Shown: positions 22,047 through 32,606 of the stretch, piece by piece | Numbering within the stretch: position 1 is the stretch's first letter | Layout: each line of letters starts with the position of its first letter | NCBI RefSeq assembly: GCF_016808335.1 | Contig: NC_053143.1 | Location: 1,087,398-1,151,397 of the forward strand | Reading direction: 5' to 3' | Length of the DNA: 64,000 nucleotides | Origin: Panicum virgatum | Taxonomy: Eukaryota > Streptophyta > Magnoliopsida > Poales > Poaceae | The notes under the pieces: generated by a model | Database searches by the model: none | Told to the model about the DNA's origin: nothing | What the model saw: only the letters and a program-made list of their open reading frames with translations | Made by a program: the position numbers and the translations under genes

Positions 22047-24450
22047 TCATAAGAAATGGAAGTACTCGATGCATCTGGACTGACCAATCGGCAGCAATGT
22101 CCTAGGCAGAGCACCCCCGCTGCTGGATGAAATGCTTCCTCCTAAAATACTGTCAACCTCAATCGTAACCGGACCGTTACCTGTAGGTGACGATGAGGTT
22201 GTCCACTGAAACTGGCTTGCATAGGGGCTCCTCTCTGGTTGTTGATTGGCTCTGAAAGAATGCGTCGCCGAGGTTGTCAAGAATGTGGGCTGCTCATTGG
22301 CTGTGTGCGGGCTGAAGCAGATTGATACCGCCTTCCTCGACGACGATGGCGCAGCAATATCTCTCGTGCTTCCCATGGGATTTGAGCTGGTACTGCAGGT
22401 GTGCTGGTTGAAGTAAGTGACAGAAAACAATGGAGGATCGCTGGTGTCCTTCTGCTGGACTTGCTTTGTGGCAGGGCACTTCATGTCGTTCTTGTAGGTG
22501 CATCTGTAATAGAACCTGAAAATAGAATGACATTAACTCAAAACCTCACTTCAAAAGGAAAGAGATGAATTATTTGCCAAAATGTGGAACGCAGTCTAAA
22601 TTCATTTTCTGACAAGCTTACAATAGTTGTATTTAACAGCATTGAGGGCATGCCCTCCGATCCACTCATAAAATTAGCAAGAGTACATCAGAATGTGACA
22701 TCAGGGGACTTCATGTCATTCTACATTTCTGCCCACTGATCCTTTTGGACGGTTGAACATCTTTTAAAGACTTGCATTTTTAATATACCCCCACTAGTGA
22801 CTGATCTTGTTCTTTTCTTTTTCTTGAAAGTTATTAAGAATTCTGGAACTGAACTATGCATTAAGATGCATTTGCCAAAGGTCAACATCCCTTTAACTCA
22901 GTAAGTGGGTAAGTATTGGAAAAATCAAGATCAGTCATGTCCTTTCCCCCTCTGTCAACATTCAGTCTACCTAAATTAGGTGGAACAGCATCAATAAACA
23001 CTCTCACGACCTTTTCTTCTGCGACATACTCCTACACTGCCTTTTAGAGAAAAAAAATGCTCCCACCTATTAAACATGCTCTTAATAGGCTAACAAGATA
23101 TATGGGCTCTGCACGGCATTCCAATCGCTATCTAAGGAAGTAAAAAAAAAAAAGAGTAGCAGGGACTGTCGGCATGCATACTAATAGCTGGAAACTTGAT
23201 TTGGAGCAAGTGTGCTAAACAAATGAAGGACCACTTAGCCTGCTAATGAAGTATTAGATTTCGAACAAGTTGCCAATGACAGGTAATAAAGGTGGCCAAC
23301 TCGTGAATTGTATATTCATATAGGAAGCAACACTTTGCAAGTTTCGTTTGTCTAGTTGAGCTGTCAATTAAGAAAGATATTGCCACTGCAAGGGTTATTT
23401 TTCTAGCCCAGTAGTCATTCATAAAGCATTTTTTAATTGATTAATATTTGTTTCCTTTCAACCAGTCAAGGGTAAGGTGACACCTGTCCACCGACAATTC
23501 TATTGCAGAGTGGACTAGTAGACAGCTGCGCAGTTTGATATGTCCTCCTTCCCCTAATATACAAGCATTAGGCGCACTAACAAGCAATGTGATTTGGGGT
23601 AGAAAAAGTATCTGGCCCACAAACTGAACATACAAAGACTATATATCGACCAAAAGCAAGAGATTTTTTTTATTTGTGGGCAAATTTAGATTTTATTTTA
23701 GGTAATGTAAAAATTGGAGCTTAATTACATGATGAGTTCTGCTAGATACCAAATTTGTTCTCCACTTAGACTACCAGAACACGTACATTTAAGAAGTAAG
23801 CCACAACAGTAGATAGGAAGCATTTACGGATAGCCTTCATTTATATTACTGGATGCCAGGATAGCATAAATCTATTAATAACCAGGAATATTTCCAGTCA
23901 AAACAAGGCAGAGGTGTTCCTAAAATCCAAATATTTCAGGTAATCACTCTTCAGTTCACACAGCAACAGGCCCCACAAATTCACTCCAGATCCAGTCAAT
24001 AGCTGAATTGACCGTTTGCGACAACTGTATCGTGACAACAGTAAGAGAAGTTCTTGCACACAAAGTGGATGCATGCATGGACTGAAAGAAAAAAAAAAGC
24101 TTTTTCAGGGAACAAAATGCATGGAAAGGGGATTGAAGGCAGGAGGGATTATGAACCTTGGGAAGTTGGAGTTGGAGAGCTTCTTCTCGCCGTACTTCCT
24201 CCACTGGTGCCCGTCATCATACGGAGCGTAAGTGTCCGAGGTCCAGGTGCGCTCATCTTTCCTGATGCTTTTTTACAGAACAGAAATTGAAGAAAAGGCA
24301 CCATGAAACTGAAATTCGTGCAAATTTCGCAGCAGGGGAAACTTGAGGAAGCTGCGCTTCTGCGTACCTGATCCTTTGCTGCTGGGTTCTGGCAGCCCTG
24401 TGGGCTGATCCCAAGTCGCTGAGATAGGTAGGAACAGAATCTAGAGCCAT
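22047..24450 (-). CDS. group III WRKY transcription factor, WRKYGEK variant (WRKY-B)
   Basis: There are three exons with matching phases: 24450-24368 (from MALDSVPTYLSDL), 24261-24157 and 22515-22047, giving 218 residues. Exon 2 ends PYDDGHQWRKYGEKKLSNSNFPR. Exon 3 starts in the same Arg codon and carries FYYRCTYKNDMKC...HTC, a C-X7-C-X24-H-X-C group III zinc finger. The intron after PR is the conserved WRKY R-type position; here it is 1641 bp. A Ser/Pro-rich tail follows. The N-terminal part before the domain is only about 45 residues, shorter than usual for group III and without the long leucine-rich helix seen in WRKY-A. It should act as a nuclear W-box-binding regulator. The 5' UTR and TATA box upstream support the start at 24450. 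An unseen alternative first exon is possible. Confidence 0.88.
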
Positions 24451-24569
24451 GGCAAGAATGGTGAGCGGAGGGAGGCCGCTGACGAACTGATGAAGAGGGA
24501 GGGAGAGAGGATCAGAGGAGACGTTTCTTGGGGGAACTCGGCGGCCTGCGCTGGGAGACTCTGACGACC

Positions 24570-24580
24570 TTTATTTATAG
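24570..24580 (-). promoter_or_regulatory. TATA box of WRKY-B
   Basis: The minus strand reads ctataaataaagg about 120 bp upstream of the ATG at 24450. A pyrimidine/CT-rich leader lies between them. Confidence 0.65.
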
Positions 24581-24599
24581 CATTAAACAACGACGGTGC

Positions 24600-25777
24600 A
24601 GCCAGGAGCATTTTTCAACGTTAACACGCGTCGTTGCCTCTGGAACTCCCCCTAACGGCGCCGCTGCACTTCCTCTTCGTGCATTTTTATATGTTCTCCA
24701 TGGCAGGACTCCTTTCCAACTTATTCCTACTAATTACAATTTACAAGCACTAATATCATTTTGCAGCGCTGCAAGTAAGAATCTGTCCAAGAGCTATGCT
24801 TTCTTTCAACCATGCACATCAAACTTTGTTACAAGCTAATGATATGTATATGCCAGTCTGAGAGCATTGAAAATGTGCAAGGATTGAGAAAATATTATGC
24901 ATAATTTCCCATAGAACAAAAAAAAAGTATTTATACTTACCTTGTTCTTTTTTTATCTCTACTAGATGCCAGTCAAATAATTTCAGAAATAATATTAGTG
25001 TCTCTAATCAGTGACGAAACGGAGAGGAACTGACGGAGTGAGGCTGGCATCAGATAGCCCGCCACGCCTGAATAACTAATGCAATCGTCAATACAAATCC
25101 ATGTGCAAGAGAGAACAGCTAGCTAGCTGATGCCCTGGCTCTGCATTTCTTTACATTTCTCAAGACTGTCATCGTGGTCATATATTACTTGTTAAATAAA
25201 AAGGAAGCACAACTTGGTTACAAAATCTTGGGTTTGGTGGATCAATCCCCACCGGCACAGGCTAGCAAGGGACCAATAAAGAGCTTATAATACTGCATCC
25301 CTTCGAACAAACTTTCACCAAGTAGTCTTTTTCAAAGCTGTACCAAGAGAGAGAGAAGCACAAAAGGGAAAAAATAATCCTGTCAGCGACTCCTGATTTA
25401 AGTACTATTAGTTACCATGGCAATGACCTTATGGATAGAAAACGTCTTTGTATCGGAACTGCTGAAAATGACATGATTTAAAATTTTATTTCCAAATGTA
25501 AAATCATAAGCACTTGGTTAGTTGCGCGGAGCTTCTACGCTCTTCTAAAACTTAAATTTACAAATCCTAAAGCAACACTGCTACTGGTGGTGAGTGTTTT
25601 CACCTTTCTGTAGGGCACAGATCCACAATTCTTGTAATTTGTAATTAGTTTATTATTCAGGCTTGTTCATGGATTCCCTTTTTATAGTAACTTGTAATTA
25701 GTTTATTACTGCCACTTGTTCACGGGCAAATGAAGTACGTTTGAACAACAGATTATAGACACAAAAAAATTATTGAT
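24600..25777. other. WRKY-B upstream region, no gene seen
   Basis: Mostly AT-rich intergenic DNA. Two copies of acttgtaattagtttatta occur near 25635 and 25690. No coding signal is seen. Confidence 0.5.
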
Positions 25778-25782
25778 ATATT

Positions 25783-27399
25783 TGAGGAACGAGAGTACTC
25801 TATCCTGCCTGTGATGAGTGAATTGTCAACCGTGCGGTGTGATCGTGCGCTTGGTCTTTGGATTGCAGGTACACGGGCGTCGAGTGTCGACGGGGAGCTG
25901 CCGTGGAGGTGCTGTGGCCGATGGACCGTGCGGTGGACGGCGGTGAAGGGCAGCCGGGACCGGAGCTCGGACCGTGCGGCAGCTGTGGCGTCCACTCCTG
26001 GATCGAGGGCGCAAGCGGCGACGGAAGGCGGGTTTCTTGGTTTGCGCCACAAAACCAAGGAGGCGGACGGCGGTTGAAGACGCCAAGTCGTGGAGGCACG
26101 GGCATCGGTCTCGGGACTGACGGAGGCGACGGGCGTCGACGGCGTCTAGGGCCTCGCTGCGGGCGAGGAGGTGACGGGCGTCGGGCGGCGTCTAGGGCCG
26201 TCAGAAGGCCGAGGCGGGAACGGCGTCTAGGGCCACGGCGTGGAGGCGGGAATCTTCCCGCGCGTGAGGTTTTGGCGGTTTTCTCAAAACCGGCCATCTA
26301 CCCGGGTTTCGCGGACCCTTCAAAACCGCGGACTGGATCTTCATCAAGACGGCGGCATCGCGGAGAAGACTTCGTTTCGAAGAAAGAACCTCGGCCGTCG
26401 GATGAGATCATGTACAGGGGGTGCTGCAGGCCAACCGGTCTGACCGGTCCAGCGCACCGGTCTGACCGGTCTAACACACCGGTCTGACCGGTCCAGCGCA
26501 CCGGTCTGACCGGTCCCACGGGTATAAATACCCCTTCACTTGTGTTAGGTTAATGGCGGCTTTTGTAATCTGTTCGTGGACTCTCTGTTTCTCCAGGCCG
26601 CCGCCCCTGTGTTCTCCTCCCCCTGTATCTCTCTTTAGAGTAGATTTGTCCATGGATTTGTGAGAGTTTGTATTGGATTTGATTGGGAAAGGAGGCCCTA
26701 TCCTCCTTGTGCCCTCTGGGCTTTTGAATCAAACCAATCTCGTCCCTCTTGTGCTTTTTGTGATGGATTTTCGTTTTGGTTTTGATGTACTTGATTGCGA
26801 CGGTTCGTAGGGCTCTTTGGAGTGATTCCTGTGCTTCTAGCTTCGTGTCAATCCCTCTGGAATCATGAGCTCTTCAAAATTGAAGTTTTCGAGTATTTGA
26901 GAAAACCCCAATCCCTTTTGATCTACTCTCGAATTCTCAAGAATCGTTGATCTTTAGGACGAGATCTTTTGGGGATATGTTCACGGGGTAGGGGCGAAGC
27001 AATCCCCCAAGTTTCACCGATTTTCATGGTCGTTTGCTCGAGATTCAACGTTTGAATCCAATTTCTCGGGAGTTTTCTGGGTGCTACCGGTCAGACCGGT
27101 AGGCACGACCGGTTAGACCGGTCCAACGCACCGGTCAGATTGGTCGAGCGCACCGGTCAGACCGGTCCAGGCAGGTCAGTTCTTCAGTTTTCCCAATTCG
27201 CTTCCGAATTGCTTTGGGTTTTCACTCGCTCATTCGAAGGCTGTTGTGTTGGTTTAGCTTTTCAATAGCTACTCTAAACTTTGGTCAGAACGCTTGAGGG
27301 CTTGGGCGATTTTGGGACATAGGCTGATGATTCAAATTTCGAAGAAATTTTGATCGGCTCCCATTCACCCCCCCTCTGGTCGCCGGCTTCGGTCCCACA
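25783..27399 (+). repeat. element 1, 5' LTR
   Basis: It starts TGAGGAACGAGAG and ends GGTCCCACA, directly before the PBS. A TATA box (gggtataaatacccc) lies at about 26520-26533. Four palindromic units of type ACCGGTCTGACCGGT precede it (26435-26517), and another cluster of ACCGGTCAGACCGGT-type units lies downstream at 27087-27175. Confidence 0.88.
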
Positions 27400-27401
27400 A
27401 T

Positions 27402-27413
27402 TGGTATCAGAGC
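27402..27413 (+). other. element 1 primer-binding site
   Basis: TGGTATCAGAGC, two bases after the LTR end, is the standard copia PBS complementary to the 3' end of initiator tRNA-Met. Confidence 0.9.
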
Positions 27414-27463
27414 TTGGTTGAGGTTTTCAGTACTTTAACCGGTTCGAAAACCACTCGGCGACC

Positions 27464-30253
27464 ATGGCGAGTCTTGGTAAGATCCCGGTGTTTTCCGGCG
27501 AGGATTATGCCTACTGGAAGGTTCGCATGAGAGCCTTCCTGCAGAGCATGGGAACCGATGTCTGGGAGATTACCACGAACCAGCTTTACGAGGTGCTTGC
27601 TGTTCGGACCACACCTCTTCAGGTGACCCAGCACGAGGCTAACGCCAAGGCCGTCAATGCCTTGTTCGCTAGCATTTCTCGTGCGGAGTTCTCACGCGTC
27701 CAGGGTTTTCAGTTAGCCCACAAAATTTGGACGTGCCTTGAGAACTACCACGAGGGTACACCTCAGGTGAAGGCCAGACTGTTCGAGACTCACCGGCGTG
27801 AGTACGAGAACTTCACACAGGAGCCGGGTGAGAGCATTGATCTGATGTTCAGTCGTTTTCAGTCGATTGTGAACAAGGTCAATGCGAACAGATCTGCTGG
27901 TGCCCTTGAGTACACAGAGCACGAGAAGGCCCTCAAGTTGCTTTACGCACTTGATCGCTCTGTGTGGGATCTCAAGGTGAACACCATCATTGAGTCTGCT
28001 GGCTATGAGACTCTGACGGTGAATGAGCTTTTCAGCAAGCTCAAGGCCACGGAGGTGGATAACCAGACACGAGCCAAGCTTAATGGTGCCCCTCCTTCTA
28101 AGAGCGTTGCTCTTGTGACTGGCCCAGGTGGATCGAGCTCTAATGCTAACTCTGCTCTTGGCTTTTCTCTTGCCTCTTTGCCTTCTGTTTCAGATGAGCA
28201 GCTGGAGACGCTGGGCGACGACGACTTGTGCCTCCTCATCAGCAAGTTCCAGCGCGTCTACCACAACAGGCAGAGGAAGAAGAACCCCGGGTGCTACAAC
28301 TGCGGCGATCTGAACCACTTCATCGCCGATTGCCCCAAGAAGTCCGGCGGTGGCCTGAACAACTCCTTCGACTACTACCGCCACCGCGACCGCGACGAGG
28401 GAGGCTCCAACAAGGAGCGTCGGCGCCACAAGCACCGCAGTCGTGACCGGGGAGGACGCTTCGATAAGGAGTCGCTCAAGAAGCGCTTTCAGTACAAGGC
28501 CAAGAAGCGGGAGAAGGCCTTCCTGGCGCAGCTCAGCGACCTCGACAAGAGCTCCGACACCGACCGCTCTTCTTCACCGACCTCCGACGACGACGACAAG
28601 AAGAAGAAGAAGCGGGACAAGGAAGCCACCAGCTTCATCGGCCTTTGCTTGGCGGCCGGTCGGCGCAAGAGCTTCTGCACCATGGCGGGCGAAGCCGATG
28701 GTGCTCGTGCGTCTTCAGGTGGACATGCTACACCGACGCACTCCGGCTCTTCTACTGGATCCGAGAGCGATTCAGAGGTAAACTCCACAATCGACCTGCT
28801 TGATACAGAGGTTAGGGAGTTGTACGCTGCTCTCGACAACCAAAAGAGGTTGCTTAAGGAAGCAGCTAAAGAGCGTAGAAAGCTTAGGGCTGAGTTGGCT
28901 TGTGCTAGGGAGAAGTCTAGTGAGGATGAGTGCGCTGGCTGCATATCTCACATGAACGATCTTGTTGCTCTCCGTGCCAAGCATGATGAGAACGTCGCGG
29001 ACTTAGATGCTGCTAAGATTTCGCTTGCTGACGTGTCTCATGAGCTCGCTAAGGCCAATCATGAACTAGAACTGGTTAAGGATGCTCCTATTGTTAGCGA
29101 TGTGCTTGAATGCGAGGAGTGTCCTATCTTTAAATCCGATCTAGCTTCGTTGCAGTCCAAGTTTGCTACTGTTGTGTGCGAGCTAGAGGAGATGAAGTCT
29201 AGGCCAGTTTTGCTTGGTGCTTGTAAGGTTTGTCCCACGCTTAGGTCGGAGCTAGAGGAGAAGAACGCTTTGATCAAGTCTTTTGGAAAGACTAAGGTCA
29301 TAGAGTTTAGCCCACCTATTGACTGCTCTGTTTGCCCTGGTTTGATCTCTGATTTGGATAATCTTGCGGTAGAGAAAGCCAACCTGGAGAATGAGAATAC
29401 CTATCTTAGGGCGATTCTTAGTTGGGTTTCTGCTAGTGAGCCGCAGTTGGGTATGATGATCAAGCAGTTCAAGCGTGGTGATGGGTTTGGGGTCAGTTAC
29501 ACATACACGAAGTCAGACTTTGACAGGTTGTATGGTAAGATCGGCAAGGCTGCTGGAAACACTGCTAGCACGAGCACGCAGCCTTCGCTTGTTGACCCCG
29601 CGGATGGTGTGCTTAAAGAACCACCGAAAGCACCTCCGCAGAAGCAGGTTTGGGTTCCAAAGCCCAATGAGCTGAGGAATTCCCTCGACATGCTCCTTGC
29701 TGCCACAGCCCAGGTTGCCCAGAAGAAGAGGGCTGCTCCTCCCCGTCCGCAGGCTAGGCCTCCACCTCCCAAGCGTGAGGTGAGGTACCACTGCGAGTTC
29801 TGTGACAGGGAAGGTCACCTGGAGGAGTTTTGCTTCAGGAGGAAGCGGGCTGTGAGGAGAGAGCAGGAGAGACGGAACACGGACATGTACTCTGCTTGGG
29901 TGCATTGTCCTTCTCGGCGTGGTGATAGGCGAGATGCTAGGGCGCGCCGTGTAGGTGGAGGTCAGGGAGATGGTGGTGGTTACCGTGCTCAAGCAGGTGG
30001 TCGCTTGGCCGGCCGTGCTCCTGGTCGTTTTCAGTACGGCTATGGACCACGGGACCGAGGCTTTGGAGGAGGTTTTGAGGCTCCACGCTTTCCTCGCGGT
30101 GGTGATCGTCAGCCTCACGGTAGACGGGACAGGGGATACGCTTTGCCTGACTTTGCTTACCCTTCTGTAGAGCAGATGGCTCGTCACTGGTTTGCTTCTC
30201 ACTTTGCTAACCCCAGTGTCGAGACGTTTGCTCCTCCTTTGTCTCGTTGGTGA
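27464..30253 (+). CDS. gag: element 1 Gag polyprotein, 929 residues, intact
   Basis: This is the structural protein of a copia virus-like particle. Residues 1 to about 230 (ASLGKIPVFSGEDYAYWKVRM, then ALKLLYALDRSVWDLKV) form the UBN2/Retrotran_gag_2-type capsid region. A CCHC knuckle CYNCGDLNHFIADC lies near residue 277. A Lys/Arg/Asp/Glu-rich linker follows, then a long heptad-like coiled-coil region (about 440-680). A second Cys/His motif, CEFCDREGHLEEFC, starts near residue 777, followed by an RGG/YGYG-type glycine-arginine-rich tail. The frame has no stop over 2.8 kb, while the related gag at 50436-47651 is broken, so this copy may have been kept by selection or be recent. The large size and second zinc knuckle fit Sirevirus gags. 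It ends at TGA, and pol does not follow. Confidence 0.9.
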   Translation: MASLGKIPVFSGEDYAYWKVRMRAFLQSMGTDVWEITTNQLYEVLAVRTTPLQVTQHEANAKAVNALFASISRAEFSRVQGFQLAHKIWTCLENYHEGTPQVKARLFETHRREYENFTQEPGESIDLMFSRFQSIVNKVNANRSAGALEYTEHEKALKLLYALDRSVWDLKVNTIIESAGYETLTVNELFSKLKATEVDNQTRAKLNGAPPSKSVALVTGPGGSSSNANSALGFSLASLPSVSDEQLETLGDDDLCLLISKFQRVYHNRQRKKNPGCYNCGDLNHFIADCPKKSGGGLNNSFDYYRHRDRDEGGSNKERRRHKHRSRDRGGRFDKESLKKRFQYKAKKREKAFLAQLSDLDKSSDTDRSSSPTSDDDDKKKKKRDKEATSFIGLCLAAGRRKSFCTMAGEADGARASSGGHATPTHSGSSTGSESDSEVNSTIDLLDTEVRELYAALDNQKRLLKEAAKERRKLRAELACAREKSSEDECAGCISHMNDLVALRAKHDENVADLDAAKISLADVSHELAKANHELELVKDAPIVSDVLECEECPIFKSDLASLQSKFATVVCELEEMKSRPVLLGACKVCPTLRSELEEKNALIKSFGKTKVIEFSPPIDCSVCPGLISDLDNLAVEKANLENENTYLRAILSWVSASEPQLGMMIKQFKRGDGFGVSYTYTKSDFDRLYGKIGKAAGNTASTSTQPSLVDPADGVLKEPPKAPPQKQVWVPKPNELRNSLDMLLAATAQVAQKKRAAPPRPQARPPPPKREVRYHCEFCDREGHLEEFCFRRKRAVRREQERRNTDMYSAWVHCPSRRGDRRDARARRVGGGQGDGGGYRAQAGGRLAGRAPGRFQYGYGPRDRGFGGGFEAPRFPRGGDRQPHGRRDRGYALPDFAYPSVEQMARHWFASHFANPSVETFAPPLSRW

Positions 30254-32606
30254 TGCAGGTTGGTGGCCTGGAGAACAAGTGCTCCATGGATCTTGGTCTT
30301 ATGCAGGTTTGATCAAGATTTGATGGTTCTCCAAGGCTGATGGATAGCCCGTGATGGTTTGTGTATCATTTGTACATTTGAGTTTGTCTTTTGAGTTCTT
30401 TGTACATTTTCTGCGTGTGACATGTTGTAGATTCTACTTCTCTACTTGTTTTGCTTGCTAGGTCTGTGCTTGTGCTTTGGTGGACTAGCCACTCTGTATG
30501 CTAGTTTTTATGATTTTCATTTTGTGATGACTCTTGCTAGCTCAGGGTGTGTGCTTTGTCCAGTCCCCTCATGCTTGTGTAGCTTTTGCTCCTTAGTTCT
30601 GGCTGCTAGCTCAAGTATCTTCTTCATATAGTCTTGCTGCATTGGTTCTTGTTATTGAGTGCCTTTAGACTTTTCTAGGAATATCTTCTGTCTTGATATG
30701 TTCTAGACTGTCTTTTGGTATACTTTTGCATGTAGCTTGACTAACACCTAACCGTTTGCTTGAGTTTTGCTCTGGATCTTTGGTGTTTGCTATTTTCTTG
30801 TGTCCTAGCTTCTCTTGTGCTAGGTATCACTTGTTGAGGGGGAGCTCTACCTCAGGTGCCGATGATGATCCGGAGTTACTGCGCCGGCTGCAGGCTCCGG
30901 CCCCTTTCTGCTTCGACTACCTCAGCTCAGGAGGACGATCCAGTACCACTACTTCCACTTCGATCGTTCCCCTCTACAAGAACCTGGTCGAGCAGGAGGT
31001 GGACCCGCTGAGGACGCAGGGGAGGTGACCTCGAGCTTGCTATGCTCTAGGTCCAGCGGGATCTTCATCAAGGTATGAGAGCGTTCGGCTTGTACATTTT
31101 CCTCTCAGGATGGACTGGTGGTTTTCTGATTGTTGCCTTTTCCATGGTACTCAGTTGGATTCATTGGTCTAGTCCTGTGTGTCTTTGAGCCGTTGTATTT
31201 GTTGATTTCTTCAGTTGCTTAGCTTTTGTCTTTTCGGTGTCTTTCTCTTAAGTTTTAGCTAGGTTAGTTGCATTGTGCATATGCATTGTACATGTTTGCA
31301 TTTTGTATTGTCTCACTTGCACTAGCATTCTTGTATACATTGCTATGATCTTCTAGTGCCTGCTAGTGTGAGTTGATAAACTTGATCATGTATAGCTTGC
31401 TCCATTGTGTATATGACATCATCTGAGTTAAGCTATTTTGATTTGAAAATCTGAAAACATGATCACCCTGTCTTGGCTACTAGCATGTTAGGGCGTGTTG
31501 ATATGCTTTGCTATCTTATTCATGCTAGTGTGGCCTTTCGTTCAGCAATTCATACTTGAAATGATCTAAATCTGATAAAATTGCTTGAACTGTTCTTGAA
31601 ATTGATGGAAAAGATCCAGGTGGGATTGCTTGTCGCACTGATCGAGCTTTCGGGACGGCTCAGTTTGCACTTGTGAGAACCCGGGCAAGGCTGTGCATGA
31701 CTGAAACGAGTGCTTTAAGCTTCTGATTGTCTTTTGGCATAGGCTTGGCCTCGTTGCTAAGTAAAGCATGACAAGCTTTCAACCCCTGGCACTTAGAATT
31801 GCTTGATATAAAAAATTGATTGAAAAGTGAATGTTGGCAACTTGTTTTGGCTGTTTTGGCTCACCTGTATGAGTATGAGTAGCACTGCTTTTCATTCCCT
31901 ACTTGTTAGTGCTAGATCATGGGTGATGCTTTTATTTCTCATAAACTGAACTTGCCTAGCTCTAGACTGATTTGATATACCCTGTTGAGCTAGATGCAGG
32001 TCTGGTTTGTGGATGCACACGTGCTTGTGACTAGATGTTACTCATATCTTTGTATCCCTGAATGCTTTCACTTACACCTCCTGCATTGCATTCATTGCAT
32101 AGCATCTGTTCAGGGGGAGTCTCAGCTTCAGGGGGAGCTTTAGGTCTTTTTAGACTTGATGTGTGCATGTGCCAACAAGGGGGAGAATTTTGAGAGAAGT
32201 GATCGAACAAGGGGGAGACTTGTTTGATTTTTTGAAAAACTTATTGAGCACAGGGCTTTGAGAGTGCATCATTTTGGGAGAGTTGCACTTGTGAGAGGGA
32301 AAAACTTTGCTTGAGGAGTTTCTGCTTTGTTCTTGGCTCCTGGTTTTCCTCGTTTTCCCTCTGCTTCTTGCATGACTGCGTCGAGCGTTACCTCTGTCTT
32401 TGAGGAGTCATGTTTTGGCTTTTAATCGATTGCGTCGAGCCGTTGCCCTTGTCTTAGGGGATCGATTTCTGCTTGAGTAAGTGACTGTTTCTGCTTTTCT
32501 GAGCTTTGTGTCACTTGCTTGAGTTCTTCGCTTTCTTGCTTCTCTTCTTTTCACTTCTCTTGGTTCGTTTGTGGTGTGTTGACAATGCACTCATCAAGGA
32601 GGAGAT
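30254..32606 (+). other. element 1 noncoding 3' internal region
   Basis: 30254-30300 is a leftover of the protease start. About 30300-31240 has no counterpart recognised in element 2 and contains an ORF fragment (30756-31028, ...DDDPELLRRLQAPAPFC) of unknown origin. About 31240-32606 matches the 3' region of element 2 (for example cttgcactagcattcttgtataca and ctactagcatgttagggcgtgttg). Confidence 0.65.
32111..32217 (+). repeat. multiple polypurine-tract-like motifs
   Basis: AGGGGGAG occurs at 32112, 32130, 32178 and 32210, with another at 30836-30844. Repeated PPT-like motifs ahead of the 3' LTR are reported as a Sirevirus hallmark. The tract directly at the LTR is aaggaggagat (32596-32606). 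Element 2 has matching motifs on the minus strand at about 43402-43503. Confidence 0.7.

Noticed and set aside
25800..26490. ORFs of 101-209 codons in the LTR of element 1 (and the same at 32506-33311)
   Set aside because: Both LTR copies contain them in overlapping frames. Composition is Arg/Gly/Pro-rich, with no motif and no function known for LTR ORFs of this type.
26435..26520. Regularly repeated palindromes resembling a CRISPR array
   Set aside because: The sequence is a plant LTR; units are variable, lack unique spacers and sit before a TATA box.
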